A stretch of DNA of 64,000 nucleotides from Hydrangea macrophylla (taxonomy: Eukaryota > Streptophyta > Magnoliopsida > Cornales > Hydrangeaceae): positions 73,001,588-73,065,587 of the forward strand of contig CM066987.1 of the NCBI GenBank assembly GCA_033977485.1. The letters run 5' to 3'. Positions 22,101 to 34,095 of this stretch are shown in pieces (positions within the stretch are counted from its first letter, which is position 1; each line of letters starts with the position of its first letter). The notes beneath the pieces were generated by a model that did not search any database, was not told the DNA's origin, and was given only the letters and a program-made list of their open reading frames with translations. Both the position numbers and the translations under genes were made by a program.

Positions 22101-22759
22101 GAATTGGCCTGGTTCAAATTCCATTGAGCTTAATGAAGTTAGAAGTGTTTTGTCAAATTTCCATAAACCTAAAAGTTGTATGGATACTGTGAAATGGACT
22201 ATAACCCCTAATGGAGTTTTTAATACGTTTCTTATTTGGGACCATTTGAGGATACATCATCCTGTGGTTCCATGGTATAACACTGTGTGGTTCTCTGGGT
22301 GTATCCCGAGGCAAAGTGTTGTTCTTTGGTTAGCTGCCCAAAATAGACTTTCTACGCATGATAGAATCTCTAGTTTTACTCCTGGACCATTAGTTTGCAT
22401 GCTTTGTCATAAGCATGAGGAAACACGTGATCATTTATTTTTTGCATGCTCATTTTCTTCTTTTGTGTGGCAGGATGAATAGATGTGGGTTGCAATGGCA
22501 AGGTCAAAACTGGACTGACATTTTGGATTCACCGGCTCAAAGGTTAAAAGGAAAGACAAGTCAACATGTGATACCTAAAATGTGTCTTGGAGTGGCAGTT
22601 TATGGTTTATGGAAAGAGAGAAACCATAGGTCATTCAGGCAAACGTCCAATACTAAAGAAATTCTTCTGAAGAGCCTAATTTCTCAAATTAATGCACAAA
22701 TAAGGGTGAAGTGGAGTAACCATTCTAATTTTGCTAGGATTGTTTGTAATTGGACCTAA
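19142..22759 (+). pseudogene. L1-d ORF2 (EN-RT-zf-RVT), full length but broken
   Basis: ATG 19,142-19,144 overlaps the ORF1 TAA by one base (TAATG). Endonuclease motifs CCWNIRGLN, ETKV, TLGDFNV, GTSDHSPIIVH; RT motifs FRPISCCNTVYKC, LRQGDP, FADD at 21,220-21,231; then SQCSWYW and the CMLC...H-x-H zf-RVT. Lesions: frameshift near 19,375; TAG 19,693 (Trp in FTWSNRR of L1-b); TGA about 21,541 (Arg in SYAGR); TAA about 22,030; frameshift about 22,470. A dead copy, yet younger than its host A2. Confidence 0.92.
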
Positions 22760-23036
22760 TGGTCCTTGGGGGTCTTTTCTACTACCTTGTGCTGTTTGTT
22801 TTTTTTTTTTTTTTCGGAAAAATGGTGAATCAATAAAAGAAAAAAAAGCCAAACGGCACTATACAAAAAATACAAGGGGCATACCCCAGGATATACAATC
22901 AGCACATGAAAAAAGGCAACAAGTCAATGCAACAAGGGATGGAGGGTACCCAAAAAGGGGCCCATCTCCAAAAGCAGCCAAAACCAAAGAAACCAACAGA
23001 AGAAAAAAAGAAATAAGCAGGGGTCAACAAGACCAA

Positions 23037-23072
<36 letters not shown>

Positions 23073-23124
23073 ACAGAAGAAAAACCTAACAAAATTCCAT
23101 ACAACAAATGGAGTAAACAGCACG

Positions 23125-26100
23125 CTAAGTCCAGTTAGCCATGTAGTCAGAAAGGTGAGGATCATTTCTCCACTTGAGTTGGATCTGGATAGATATTTGG
23201 AGGTACATATCTTGGAGAATCCTTTCCTTTGTTTTCACTTGAGATTTGAAGGTACGAGCATTCCTTTCTTTCCAAATGCCATAGACCGCCATCCCCAGGC
23301 ACATTTTAGGGATAATGTGGTTGGGGGTTTTCTTCTTCCACGTTCTAGCTGCCCAATCCAGTAAAGAGCCCCAAGAGGAAGTGTGTGGAGCTATCCCCAA
23401 CCGATGTAATAATCCCTGCCATATAAAAGAGGAGAATGAGCAACCAAAGAACAAATGATCATGAGATTCCATACCTTGGTAGCATAAAACACACGCCAAT
23501 GGGCCAGGAGTGAAGTGAAAAATCCTGTCATGAGTAGATAACCTGTTAAGAACTGCTAACCACGCAATAACACTATGTCTAGGGATGTTCCCAGGAAACC
23601 AGATGAGGCGGTGCCATGGAACCTTAGGGCGAGTGTCTCTAAGGTGATCCCAAGTATGAGCCAACTTAAACATCCCATTTGGCGATGGGATCCAAATGGC
23701 TACGTCAAGTTGGTCAGAGGGAGGAGGAAGATCATGCATATGGTCCCGAATTTCCATAAGGTCTGAAGTATTAGTTAAAGGCCAGTGCCAAACTCCGTCA
23801 ACAATAATATCTTTGACTTTTGCATTTAAGGGGATGGCTGCATCATAAGCAACTCTAGGACCAAACTTATCAAGGAGGGGACCTAAAGGGTGCCAATTAT
23901 CATACCATAAGTAGGTATCACACCCATTACCAATTTTATGTTTCAGTAAAGGTCTAACCATGTCTCTGAGTTTTAAAAGTTTCCTCCAATACCAAGAGCA
24001 TTGAGAGGGGGCCTTAACTACTCAAAAACTTTTCCCTTTTAAAAGATAATAATTAACCCAGTCAACCCAGAGAGAGTGTTTCCCAGGAGAGAAGAGAGAC
24101 CAAATGTGTTTAAGATTGAGAATTTTATTAAGTTGAACAAGATTTTTCAAACCCAAACCCCCTTCCTTCTTTGGAATACAGATGAGGTCCCAGGCCACCT
24201 TAGCCCCATGGGCTTTATCAATGCTCCCAGACCAAAGGAATCTACGAATATGTTTTTCCACCTCCTTGATGATACTTTTGGGGAGAATAAACATTCCAGA
24301 CCAATAGTTTTGGATACCTGCAAGAACAGACTGTATAAGTTGCAATCGGCCAGCATAAGACAAGCATTTAGAGGTCCACGAAGTGATTCTAGAGCTGATC
24401 TTAGTGATAAGATCAATGCAGTCCCCTTTTTTAAGTCTAGAAGTTATAAGAGGAACACCTAGATATTTAAGGGGGAGGGATCCAATGGGAACACGAAAGA
24501 TATCACTAATGGACAGAACATCATTATCACTGATACCAGAGGTAAATAAACAACTCTTACTAGTATTAGCAAGTAAACCTGTAAGATCATAGAACTGAGC
24601 AAGGGTGTTTTTCATGAGCTGAGCTGATTCCTTATCACCATAAAACAATAATAAAAGGTCATCAGCAAAGCAAAGGTGTGATATTTCAAGTTTATCACAT
24701 TTCCAATGATATTTAAAATGGGTAGAAGTATTTATATTATGATCGATTAATTGGCTCAAGGTGTCCATCACAAGAACAAACAAATAAGGAGAAAGAGGAT
24801 CACCTTGCCTAAGACCCTTGGCACCCTCAAAGTACCCAATAGATTCCCCATTAAAGTTAATGGAGTATTTAGGACTAGTTACACAGGTTTTGATCCAAAG
24901 TTGCATTTTGGGAGGAAAACCTAAAACATCAATTAGATCCAATAAAAATCTCCAACTAACACTATCATAAGCTTTCATTAGGTCAATTTTAGCTGCTGCT
25001 CTAGGTTGACCCTCAGATTTATGATAGTCCCTCATGAGATCCTGAGCAAGGAGGATATTATCACTTATCTTCCGACCTTTAATAAAAGCAGATTGAGCAT
25101 TGTCGACAAGATCGGGTAAGATAAGTTGGAGTCTTTTGGCAATAATTTTAGAAATACATTTATAGATGGTATTGCAACACGAAATAGGTCTGAAATCACT
25201 CATTTTAGAAGGATTGGAAATTTTGGGAATAAGAGCAATAATGGTTGCATTAGACTCTCTTAAGAGCTCTCCATAGATAAAAAATTCCTTGATAGCTTGA
25301 GTAACGAGAGCACCGGTAATGTTCCAGGTTTCCTTAAAGAAATGGGCATTATAGCCATCTGGACCCGGAGCTTTGTTACTATGGATGCTAAACATAGCGT
25401 CTTTGATCTCACCGTCATTGGGTATATTATCCATACTAGTATATGTTTCAGTAGGAATCCTTTTATGAATAATATTCCTGAGAACACTAATGCCAGGGTA
25501 GTGATTAGTCGCAGGAGTTCCAAGCATGGATTTAAAATATCTGACAGCTTCATTTTTTGCTTCCTCACCATTTTTAGATTGCTCTCCATTAGGTAAAAGA
25601 AGGGAAACAATATGTTTCCTGTTTCTGCGGTTCTTTATGGACTGGTGAAAAAAGGTGGTGTTCCTATCCCCGGCTTCAAGCCATTGGACTCTGGACTTCT
25701 GTCTCATCACTTCCTCTTCCACACGAATAGCTTCCAGAAAAATTCCCATCAGATGATTTTCATGAGCTTTTAAAATAACATCATCAGGATGCTCATCTAA
25801 CATAAGCTGGCACTGCATAAGATCAGCCCTAGCTTTATCTACTTTCAATTTTTCTCTACCAATAGAGTCTTTAGAAAAAAATTTAAGGTCAGTTTTAAGA
25901 TTTCTAAGCTTATGACATAATTGGAATTGATAGTTACCATTAATATTTCTAGTCCAAGAATTCCTAACCAAGTCATCGAATTTATCCAACGAAGTCCAGT
26001 AATTATAAAATTTAAATGAACGGCCTTTTATCCTGCTAGTATTGTCCATTTTAATAAAAAAGGGGGAATGGTCAGAGATACCGGGCGGGAGAAAATGAGC

Positions 26101-26735
26101 ATAAGCTGAAGGGAATTTTCCAAGCCATTCTTGGTTGACGAGAGCTCTGTCCAATTTCTCCTTGATCCGGCTATTACTCCAAGTGAAGAAAATCCCTGTG
26201 AATCTAAGATCAACAAGGCAAGAGGCATTCACACAAGCATTAAACTCCACAGCCCTTGGTCACTTCCTGGTTTACCTCCAAATCTCTCATTAGCATTGAG
26301 AATAGCGTTGAAGTCGCCAAGAGTAATCCACGGAATATGACCAACGGAGACTGAGATAGATTTAAGGTCAGCCCAAAGGCTTCTCCTTTCTTGGATAGTA
26401 TTAAAAGCATAAACAAAGGAAGCTTCAAGTTGCACAGTGTGATTAATATCCTCTATACTAACATGAATAAGCTGACTATTATTTCTCAGAACCTTTAAGG
26501 AAACCGTGTTGGGATTCCATCCAATCCAGATTCTATCCACCAAATTTGGTTGGCTATTAGTGACAAAATTCCAATTAGGAAGAAGTTTTCTTTGAATGTG
26601 GTCTTGATTAGGCATCCTAACCTTAGTTTCTGTGATTCCCATAATATCGATGTGATTAGAGTTAACAAATTTGGAGATTTCCATTTGTTTAGAAAACATG
26701 TTGAGACCCCTAATATTCCAACAACCGATAATCAT
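23125..26735 (-). pseudogene. L1-e ORF2 (EN-RT-zf-RVT), two lesions
   Basis: ATG at 26,733-26,735. Endonuclease GCWNIRGLN, ETKVRM, TLGDFNAI and GISDHSPFFIK; RT with SNKAPGPDGYNAHF, FRPISCCNTIYKC, LRQGDPLSPYLF and FADD at 24,658-24,669; zf-RVT with CVLCYQGMESHDH and the tail WKERNARTF, stop 23,125-23,127. Two breaks: a one-base frameshift at about 26,245-26,260 inside the endonuclease (GSDQG/VEFNA), and TGA at 24,022-24,024 replacing Trp at the RT/zf-RVT border. About 1,200 codons otherwise, the usual size for plant L1 ORF2. The best-preserved LINE here. Confidence 0.93.
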
Positions 26736-29177
26736 TAAGAACGTCTAAATGGGTGTCTCTTTTTACCAGAAGAATTACTCTTCTTAATCTTCTTAACTTG
26801 TTTTGAATCCTTATGTGTAGACTGAGAGTTAGAAGGAAAAGGAGATAGAGATACCTGTGAAGGAGACTCAGGAAGAGAAAATTTTGAATCTGATGTATGT
26901 TTCGAGAGCTCACCTTCATCAAAACTAGGAGTAGTATTGTCTTTGTCTTCAAGGGGGTTAATACATTGGTGCTGAGCTCCATCTTCAGAAGTTTGGTTAA
27001 AGACAGAGGACTCTGGTGGAGAAGAATCACTTTGGTCAACTGAGCCTTTGCCTTTGTCAATAACCTGAACAGTGGCCTCTAATTCTTCAACAACCTCAAT
27101 TCCATTATCCAAAACAGAAAATATATTAGCCTTAGGGATATCCGGCTGAATGTTATGTATGCTTGGGTTACCCACAGTAGTCCTGTCATTGGGTTGGTCT
27201 ATTCCCTTATTATCCTGAGAGGTACCAGCTTCTGTATTTGGGATAGATGTCATGGTATCCATTTGTCGAGTATTGGAATGAGTAGAATGAAGTAATATGG
27301 ATTCATCAGCAATCACATTCTTGCCCTTCTCTATGACCATCCAGCTCCCTTCTCCTTGATCTTGCTGCGTATTGAGAGGCTGCCTATTACCAGCAAGGGG
27401 TGGTTTATGAGCTGCTTTAGGTCTAGGGAGTCTGTTGCAGTCATGACCAAAAGATTTACATTTGGTACACCGAATTGGGCTCCATTGATATTCGACTTTT
27501 AAAGTAATCAGCTCGAGCTCCCCACTAATAGGATTCTCAATTTCAATGTCGAAGTCTTTAACCAGTTCATACTTTGCATCAACTTCAACACAGATCCTTG
27601 CATAGGAAATTCTACGACATGAGGCAGTCATACGATGAACATGGAGGGGTTTACCCACAGCACTTGCAATATAGCTAAAGCCTTCACTGTTCCAGTATTC
27701 AAGCGGAATATTGTAGATATTAACCCAAATTGGTATTGTAGATTGAGCTTCTTTAGAAAGCTCTAACCCTTGTTGCCAAGCTCTGAGAATAATGGGCTGT
27801 CCAGCAAAATGCCATGGACCACCTTCAAGCACAGCATCACTTTCATCCTTAGAGTTGAACTTGAAGAAGAAGTATCCGGATTCTGTAGCTAGCATGTCTT
27901 GCATTCCCACCTTACCCCATAGTCTGTGGGATGTATTCTTAACAAGAGAGTAAGGAAGTTTTTTACCAATGAAATAACCAACCAAAGTGTTGTCCCAGGA
28001 TTTACTACCTTCTTCAGCAATGTCTTTGGGCAGACTGACTTTAATGCGATCATTGTCCCTGTTTGGTTTATAAAAATTCAGTTTTAGCCCAGTAGCTATT
28101 TTTGGTTGTAATATGGAGGCCCAGTTAGAACCTTGATTGTGAACCAAGTTGGGGGGCTTTGCATCAGAGATGAGGTTAGTGTTTTGGTTAAATTGGGAAA
28201 TTGGTTTAGATAATGAGGTGCCTTCACTGGTGTGATGGACTGGAAGGCCTTTAGATTGACACAAAGGATTGGCATAAACACTGGTTAAAGTGGGATAGTC
28301 ATTAGCTTGATCAGATTGGTTTAACTCTGAGTGAGTTGGGGTAGGTAAGCCGCGGGGTGGAGAGGAGTGGGCCTTAGCTTGGGCAGCCACGTGTCCTGAA
28401 ATGAGGTGTTGGTCTTGGAGGGCGTTGGGACCTTCTTGTAGAGAATTAAAAGCAGGTAAAATGGTAGACATCACCCCATGATTCACGGAAAAGTGGCCAG
28501 AATCCACAAGAGTGCCTACGGTCCTAGGGGCGTCCCCAAAAGCTTCATGCACCGACTGATTTCGTGTGGGGGACACCCTTCCGGATTCTAGGGACATTGG
28601 GTCAGAACCCATGTGATGGCCAGTAAGCCTTTGCGTGCCAAAAGAAAAAGCTGCCAGCTCATTATCACAAGTATTCAACAACCGGGTGGGGCTAGGACCA
28701 GACATGGCGCCGGGTTTTAAGGGAAAAGATTGGGAGCCCATGTGCGCAATAGTGGATTCTGGATAGTTCAAATTATTACCGTTGGTTGCAAGCGCGCGTG
28801 AGTGGGAAGAGGGGTTGGGCGTGTGCTGTACACTCTCCACTAACACATTGGGATTACACCTGGCTTTCAAATTCGGATCAAACAAAGTAGTTTTCTGAAA
28901 AATTGGGATAGGAGGAGCACTGTGCCTCTGTTCTTCAGTAGATGGGAGTGGAGTGGATTTCAAACTTTGGATCTCAGTTTGAAGTTGCCGGATTAGCTCG
29001 TGAGCAGAGGCAAGATCATTATTTGCTGGACCTTGATTTTTTTTCTTAAGTAATTCATTAGAGTCTTGAAGCTTGTGAAATCTAGATTCCAAAACAGGAC
29101 TCCCACTCTTTTGCTGATCTTGGCTAGATAAGTTCTCTTCCCATTCCTCATTGAGTTCTAGATCATCATCAGTTTTT
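26735..29177 (-). CDS. L1-e ORF1, nucleic-acid-binding protein with DUF4283 and zinc knuckle
   Basis: Open for ~814 codons from the 5' truncation to TAA at 26,735-26,737, with no genuine ATG at its upstream end, so the N-terminus is missing. Visible parts: a charged coiled-coil-like start (SRFHKLQDSNELLKKK), a long low-complexity Ser/Pro/Asn-rich stretch, DUF4283 (TLVGYFIGKKLPYSLV to FDIEIENP, about 28,000-27,530), a knuckle-like RCTKCKSFGHDC at about 27,436-27,470, and a basic end SSGKKRHPFRRS. In L1 elements ORF1 coats the RNA and assists target priming. The stop overlaps the ORF2 ATG by one base. Confidence 0.85.
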
Positions 29178-29420
29178 TATAAGCCTTGGAAGGTTGTTTT
29201 GCCTTCAAGTATCTAGGTGTTTGCCATTGTATGATCTTTGTTGCTTTGCCTTCAATTTGTGTTCGTGTTTTTTGTGTCTTGCAGGGTAGGCACATGACTT
29301 TGAGTTTTTGTTGCTAGATTAGCTTCATGTCCTCATGTATTGAGCTCTTTGTTTTTCCTGGGGTATGCCCCTTGTACATTTGTACATCCTTTTTGGAATA
29401 TATTTACCATTTTCCGAAAA
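29178..29420 (+). other. L1-d 3' UTR, distal part
   Basis: No ORF of its own. It carries the conserved GGGGTATGCCCC block (about 29,360), GTACATTTGTAC, the GGAATATATTTACC spacer and TTTTCCGAAA with a short poly-A. Position 29,421 begins the L1-d TSD. Confidence 0.85.
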
Positions 29421-30857
29421 AAAGAATTGTATCCTTTAGACCTAGATTTTAGTGAAGAGTTTGAATCTTGTGGAAAAATTGCCCATAATAAATTCTATAG
29501 GCATGAGGGGTTTTTATTTCGAGAAAATAAATTGTGCATTCCAAATTGTTCTGTGAGAGAGTTGCTTGTGAGAGAGTCACATGGGGGAGGGTTAATGGGA
29601 CATTTTGGGGTAGTTAAAACATTAGCCGTTTTGCAAGAACACTTCTATTGGCCACGCATGAAACAAGATGTTGAGAGGATTTGTGGTAGATGTATCACAT
29701 GTAGGCGAGTGAAATCTAGAGTACAACCCCATGGCTTATACACACCTCTTCCAATTCTTAGTGAACCATGGATTGATATTTCAATGGATTTTGTGTTAGG
29801 TTTACCTAGGACTAAACACGGTCGAGACTCAATTTTTGTGGTTGTGGATAGATTTTCTAAGATGGCACATTTTATTCCATGTCACAAAACTGATGATGCT
29901 TCACATGTTGCTGATTTGTTCTTTAAGGAGATTATGAGATTACATGGTATGCCTAGAACTATTGTTTCAGATAGAGATGTTAAGTTCTTGAGTTACTTTT
30001 GGAAGACCTTGTGGTGTAAGTTGGGGACTAAGTTATTATTTTCTACTACTTGTCATCCACAAACTGATGGTCAAACCGAAGTAGTAAATAGGACTTTATC
30101 TACTTTGTTAAGGGCTATTATTAAAAAGAACATCAAAACATGGGAAGAATGTTTACCACATGTTGAGTTTGCTTATAATCGTACTATCCATTCTGCTACT
30201 AAATTTTCACCCTTTGAAATTGTGTATGGTTTTAATCCTTTAACTCTTTTGGATTTATCTCCTTTACCTGTGACTGAGCGTGTTAATTTAGATGGCAAAA
30301 AGAAAGCAGATTTTGTTAAGCAGATTCATGAGAAAGCAAGGCTCAATATTGAGAGAAGAACGGAGCAATATGCAACGCAAGCTAACAAAGGGCGACGCAA
30401 TATCATCTTTGAACCCGGAGATTGGGTTTGGGTACACATGCGAAAAGAAAGATTTCCTGCACAAAGGCGTTCTAAATTGCTTTCCCGAGGCGATGGTCCT
30501 TTTCAAGTTCTTGAGCGCATCAATGACAATGCCTACAAGCTAGAGTTGCCTGGTGAGTATAATGTTAGTACTACTTTCAATGTTGCTGATTTATCTCCTT
30601 TTGATGTAGGTGACGATTTGAGGACAAATCCTTTTCAAGAGGAGGGGAATGATGAGAACATGGTGGCTAGCACAAGGTGGAATGCGGACCCGAACCACGT
30701 GCCAATTGGTCCAGTTACAAGGGCACGAGCAAAACGGTTCAAGGACAATCTCAATGGGCTGATTCAACAAATTTGGGTTGAGACTAATCTTTGTGGCCCA
30801 AAGGAGGATACTAGTGATCCACAAGGCTGGGTGTCCATGATTCAAGCTCTAGAATAA
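29421..30857 (+). CDS. Gypsy A2 integrase and LTR-encoded C-terminal tail
   Basis: Open from the LINE junction to TAA at 30,855-30,857. H-H-C-C zinc module ([18 protein letters not shown]), catalytic core with D in [10 protein letters not shown] in IVSDRDVKF and E in [10 protein letters not shown], then a GPF-type C-terminal module ([18 protein letters not shown]). The last 68 residues, from DENMVAS through VTRARAKRF to QALE, lie in the 3' LTR. It is uninterrupted here, but is cut off from RT by L1-d. An apparent start at 29,340 is LINE 3' UTR read through and is not real. Confidence 0.93.
   Translation, partial: KELYPLDLDFSEEFESCGKIAHNKFYRHEGFLFRENKLCIPNCSVRELLVRESHGGGLMGHFGVVKTLAVLQEHFYWPRMKQDVERICGRCITCRRVKSRVQPHGLYTPLPILSEPWIDISMDFVLGLPRTKHGRDSIFVVVDRFSKMAHFIPCHKTDDASHVADLFFKEIMRLHGMPRTIVSDRDVKFLSYFWKTLWCKLGTKLLFSTTCHPQTDGQTEVVNRTLSTLLRAIIKKNIKTWEECLPHVEFAYNRTIHSATKFSPFEIVYGFNPLTLLDLSPLPVTERVNLDGKKKADFVKQIHEKARLNIERRTEQYATQANKGRRNIIFEPGDWVWVHMRKERFPAQRRSKLLSRGDGPFQVLERINDNAYKLELPGEYNVSTTFNVADLSPFDVGDDLRTNPFQEEGNDENMVASTRWNADPNHVPIGPVTRARAKRFKDNLNGLIQQIWVETNLCGPKEDTSDPQGWVSMIQALE
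30637..30649 (+). other. Polypurine tract of gypsy A2
   Basis: aagaggaggggaa directly before the 3' LTR; also coding (EEGN). Confidence 0.87.
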
Positions 30858-31285
30858 ATTAAAGGCTTCCATGCCAACTTAGGGACTTTTTATTATTTTT
30901 ATTAGTTTCCTTTTATTTTAGTTTTGGGGCGAATTATATTGGGCGATTATATTTCGTAGGTTTATAGGGCCCAACTGTAAGCCTCAGCTATTTAATCAGT
31001 TTTAGGGTTTGTAATATTCAGTTTTGATCATTAATAATATTGTGAGAGTTTTCTCTTTGGTTCTTTGAAGAACTATTCGAACTTATCAGAATTACTTTGT
31101 GGCGTTCATACCTTGACTTATCAATCGAGTTTCCCATCCTTGATTGTGGCGTCTTCATCCTTTATACCAAGGTTCGCATCTGTTATAGGTGTTGGGTCGC
31201 GGTTTCCATTGAATCTGACAGTAGAACGGTCCGAGGCATTAATCGTGTTACGGGTTTCGTCACATTATTGGCGTGGTTCGTATCA
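30650..31285 (+). repeat. Gypsy A2 3' LTR (636 bp)
   Basis: Same length as the 5' LTR, about two differences, ends in tatca followed by TSD cttgc at 31,286-31,290. Confidence 0.94.
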
Positions 31286-31290
31286 CTTGC

Positions 31291-31389
31291 ATTGCGTCGT
31301 TGATCTTCTTAGCTCTTGATCTTGTGATTGGCCCATCTGGAACTTGCAAATGATCATCTTTAAGCTTTGGTCCACTATGGTTCCCATCA
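31291..31389 (-). repeat. Gypsy B 3' LTR, proximal 99 bp
   Basis: Completes the downstream LTR of gypsy B: 595 + 99 = 694 bp, equal to the upstream LTR. In minus orientation it starts TGATGGGAACC and is read by the end of the gypsy B ORF (VPDGPITRSRAKK). The purine-rich strand just inside it (31,390-31,400, ggagaggggga read minus) is the PPT. Confidence 0.92.
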
Positions 31390-32535
31390 TTCCCCCTCTC
31401 CTCAAAAGGATTCGACCTCGAATCGTCACCTGCATCAAAAGGAGAAAGATCAGAAACATTGAAACTAGCAAAAACATTATACTCACTTGGAAGATCCACT
31501 TTATAGGCATTATCATTAATTTTCTCAAGGATTTGGAAAGGCCCATCCCCTCGAGGATGCAATTTAGTCCGTCTATGAGCTGGGAACCTTTCTTTGCGCA
31601 TATGAACCCACACCTAGTCTCCGGGTTCAAAGGTGACACGCCGTCTCCCTTTATTGGCTTGGGAAGCAAACTTTTCATTTTTTTGGGCAATTTGAAGTCG
31701 TACTCTCTCATGAATTGACTTCACCAATTCAGCCTTTTGGTGTCCATCCAAACTACTCCTGACATCAACAGGTAAAGGCATTAAATCTAAAGGAGTAAGT
31801 GGATTAAAACCATAAACAATTTCAAAGGGAGAATGAGAAGTAGTAGTATGCATGCTCCTATTATATGCAAATTCGATAAATGGTAAACAGTCCTCCCAAG
31901 TTTTCAAATTCTTTTGAATGACAGTGCGTAGGAGTTGAGTTAGAGTCCTATTGACTACTTCAGTTTGTCCGTCAGTTTGTGGGTGACAAGTAGTGGAAAA
32001 TAAAAGTTTGGTACCCAATTTTCCCCACAAAACCTTCCAAAAGTAGCTAAGGAATTTGACATCCCTATCCGAAACAATACTCCTAGGCATACCATGGAGT
32101 CGTACTATCTCCTTGAAAAACAAATCAGCTATGTTTGTGGCATCATCTGTTTTATGGCATGGAATGAAATGTGCCATCTTACTAAATCTATCCACCACCA
32201 CAAAAATAGAATCTCTACCTCTTTTTGTCCTAGGCAGCCCCAAAACAAAGTCCATAGATATGTGTACCCACGGCTCACTAGGGACGGGTAAGGGTGTATA
32301 CAACCCATGTGGTAAAACCTTAGATTTGGCCCTTCTACATGTAATGCACCGACCACAGATTCTAATGACATCACGACGCATCCTAGGCCAAAAGAAATGT
32401 TCATGTAAAATTTCTAAGGTTTTCCTAACACCAAAGTGTCCCATTAAGCCCCCACCATGTGCCTCTCGCACCAACAATTCTCGCATTGAACAATGAGGCA
32501 CACACAATTTACTTTCTTTAAACATTTACCATCAT
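31291..32535 (-). pseudogene. Gypsy B integrase, broken
   Basis: H-H-C-C ([22 protein letters not shown]), catalytic core with D in [10 protein letters not shown] in IVSDRDVKF and E in [10 protein letters not shown], and the GDGPFQILEKINDNAYKV module. A TAG at 31,611-31,613 replaces the Trp of FEPGDWVW in A1/A2, and a frameshift around 32,520 cuts it from the RNase H end ([11 protein letters not shown]). The tail (GPITRSRAKKINDAM) enters the LTR and is then interrupted by A2. Sequence identity to family A is high at protein level, with clearly separate LTRs. Confidence 0.92.
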
Positions 32536-34095
32536 GCTTAAAAAACTTACCAAATGCCGCTTTATCACATGCCAAATACACATCAGAAAAATCAACATCA
32601 TTGGCATACATATCTTTCACATATTCAAACCCAAGCATTTTAGCACTCATAGAAGTAAGAAGTACATGCCTTCGAGATAAAGCATCAGCAACAATGTTTT
32701 CCTTACCTTGCTTGTAACGGATGACATAAGGAAAAGTCTCAATGTATTCCATCCATCTAGCATGCCTCTTATTTAATTTACCTTGTCCCTTAAGATGCTT
32801 CAATGATTCATGATCGGTGTGGATCACAAACTCCTTAGGCCAAAGGTAGTGCTGCCATGTCTCTAGAGAGCGAACAAGAGCATAAAGTTCCTTGTCATAA
32901 GTAGGGTAATTTAGGGCAGCCCCACTTAGTTTTTCACTGAAGAAGGCTATGGGCCTCCTATCCTGCATTAAAACGGCTCCAATCCCTATACCTGAAGCAT
33001 CACATTCAATCTCAAAAGTTTTGTTAAAGTCAGGTAATGCTAACACAGGTGCAGAACATAGCCTTTCTTTAATAGTAGCAAAAGCATTCTCTTGTTCAAT
33101 TCCCCAATGAAACCCAACATTCTTCTTAATGATTTCAGTGAGTGGTGCAGCAAGTGTACTAAAATCCTTAACAAAACGCCTATAAAAGCTAGCTAAACCA
33201 TGAAAGCTTCTTACCTCAGTGATACCTTTAGGCGTTGGCCACTCCCTGATGGCCTTGACTTTCTCTTCATCCACCTCAACACCTTCTGTGCTAACAACAT
33301 ACCCAAGAAAAACAACTTTTTCCATGCAAAAAGTACATTTCTTAAAATTAGCATACAACTTTTCAGATTTCAACACACCAAACACACATCTCAAATGTTC
33401 AATATGTTCATTTAAGTTCTTGCTGTACACTAGGATATCATCAAAATAGACGACTACAAATTTGCCTATGAATGCACGTAATACATGGTTCATTAACCGC
33501 ATGAAAGTACTAGGCGCATTTGTAAGTCCAAATGGCATAACTAACCATTCATAAAGTCCATATTTAGTCTTAAATGCAGTTTTCCACTCATCTCCCTCTT
33601 TCATTCTTATTTGATGGTATCCACTTTTAAGATCTATTTTACTAAAAATACATGAACCATGCAATTCATCAAGCATATCATCTAAACGAGGAATGGGATG
33701 ACGATACTTTATCGTGATATTATTGACAGCTCTGCAATCAACGTACATCCTCCAAGTCCCATCCTTCTTTGGCACTAGTAGCACTGGTACTGCACATGGG
33801 CTCATGCTCTCTCTTACGTACCCCTTGCTCATCAAATCTTCAACTTGCCTTTGAAGCTCCTTTGTCTCCTCCGGATTGCTCCTATAGGCTGGTCGGTTTG
33901 GAATAACAGCCCCGGGTACCAAATCAATTGGATGCTCAATACCTCTAATGGGCGGCAACCCACTCGGCATCTCCTCCGGAAATACATCCTCGAACTCCTG
34001 CAACAAAGAAACAGCCAAACTAGGAAGAGATTGGTTAGTTTCATCAAGATTAAGATAACATTCTTTGTAAACAAGAAGAATCACAGGCTGATTTG
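32444..34095 (-). pseudogene. Gypsy B reverse transcriptase and RNase H
   Basis: RT from [14 protein letters not shown] through [13 protein letters not shown] (Tyr where A1/A2 have Cys) to YFDD at 33,437-33,448 and [12 protein letters not shown]; RNase H with [27 protein letters not shown] and DALSRR. The frame is open from about 34,084 to the frameshift near 32,520. A frame change near 34,090 separates it from the protease segment upstream. Catalytic residues are intact. Confidence 0.92.

Larger units (their letters stand above)
22799..29177 (-). mobile_element. L1-e, near-full-length minus-strand LINE (6.4 kb)
   Basis: The deepest and so youngest insertion on this branch. Poly-A appears as a T run at 22,799-22,814, then a type-II 3' UTR (GTGCCGTTTGGC word), complete ORF2 and nearly complete ORF1. 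The 5' end is near 29,177, where L1-d 3' UTR resumes. I could not find a convincing TSD: the flanks around 22,785-22,800 and 29,178-29,200 share only short T-rich words. A second A run (T in minus) at 23,041-23,070 lies in the 3' UTR. Confidence 0.9.
19101..29420 (+). mobile_element. L1-d, plus-strand LINE inside A2, host of L1-e
   Basis: It starts with the last 13 codons of ORF1, so only ORF1 is truncated, then has a whole ORF2, and ends at poly-A at 29,415-29,423 before its TSD. Its own sequence is 19,101-22,798 and 29,178-29,420 (about 3.9 kb). The 3' UTR is interrupted by L1-e. 3' UTR spacer is of the GGAATATATTTACC type, as in L1-a, L1-b and L1-f. Confidence 0.92.
14467..31285 (+). mobile_element. 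Gypsy A2, CRM-like LTR retrotransposon interrupted by L1-d
   Basis: Two 636-bp LTRs (14,467-15,102; 30,650-31,285) differing at about two bases by eye, TSD cttgc, PBS, leader, gag-pol and PPT. Its own sequence is 14,467-19,100 and 29,421-31,285, about 6.5 kb. The C-terminal VTRARAKRF (CR-like) tail encoded by the LTR, the absence of an obvious classical chromodomain and the [19 protein letters not shown] integrase type point to the CRM clade of chromoviruses; clade is inferred from motif recall, without a tree. Confidence 0.94.

Noticed and set aside
22899..23165. Phe-rich ORFs across A/T homopolymers (also at 36,256-36,666 and 11,395-11,790)
   Set aside because: They are translations of poly-A/T runs in UTRs and leaders, with no conserved content.
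29040..29092. Start of L1-e ORF1 at 29,092
   Set aside because: The codon is TTG and the frame stays open to the 5' end near 29,177, so the N-terminus is truncated, not begun there.
22780..29200. A TSD for L1-e
   Set aside because: Only short T-rich similarity was seen between the two flanks; not convincing.
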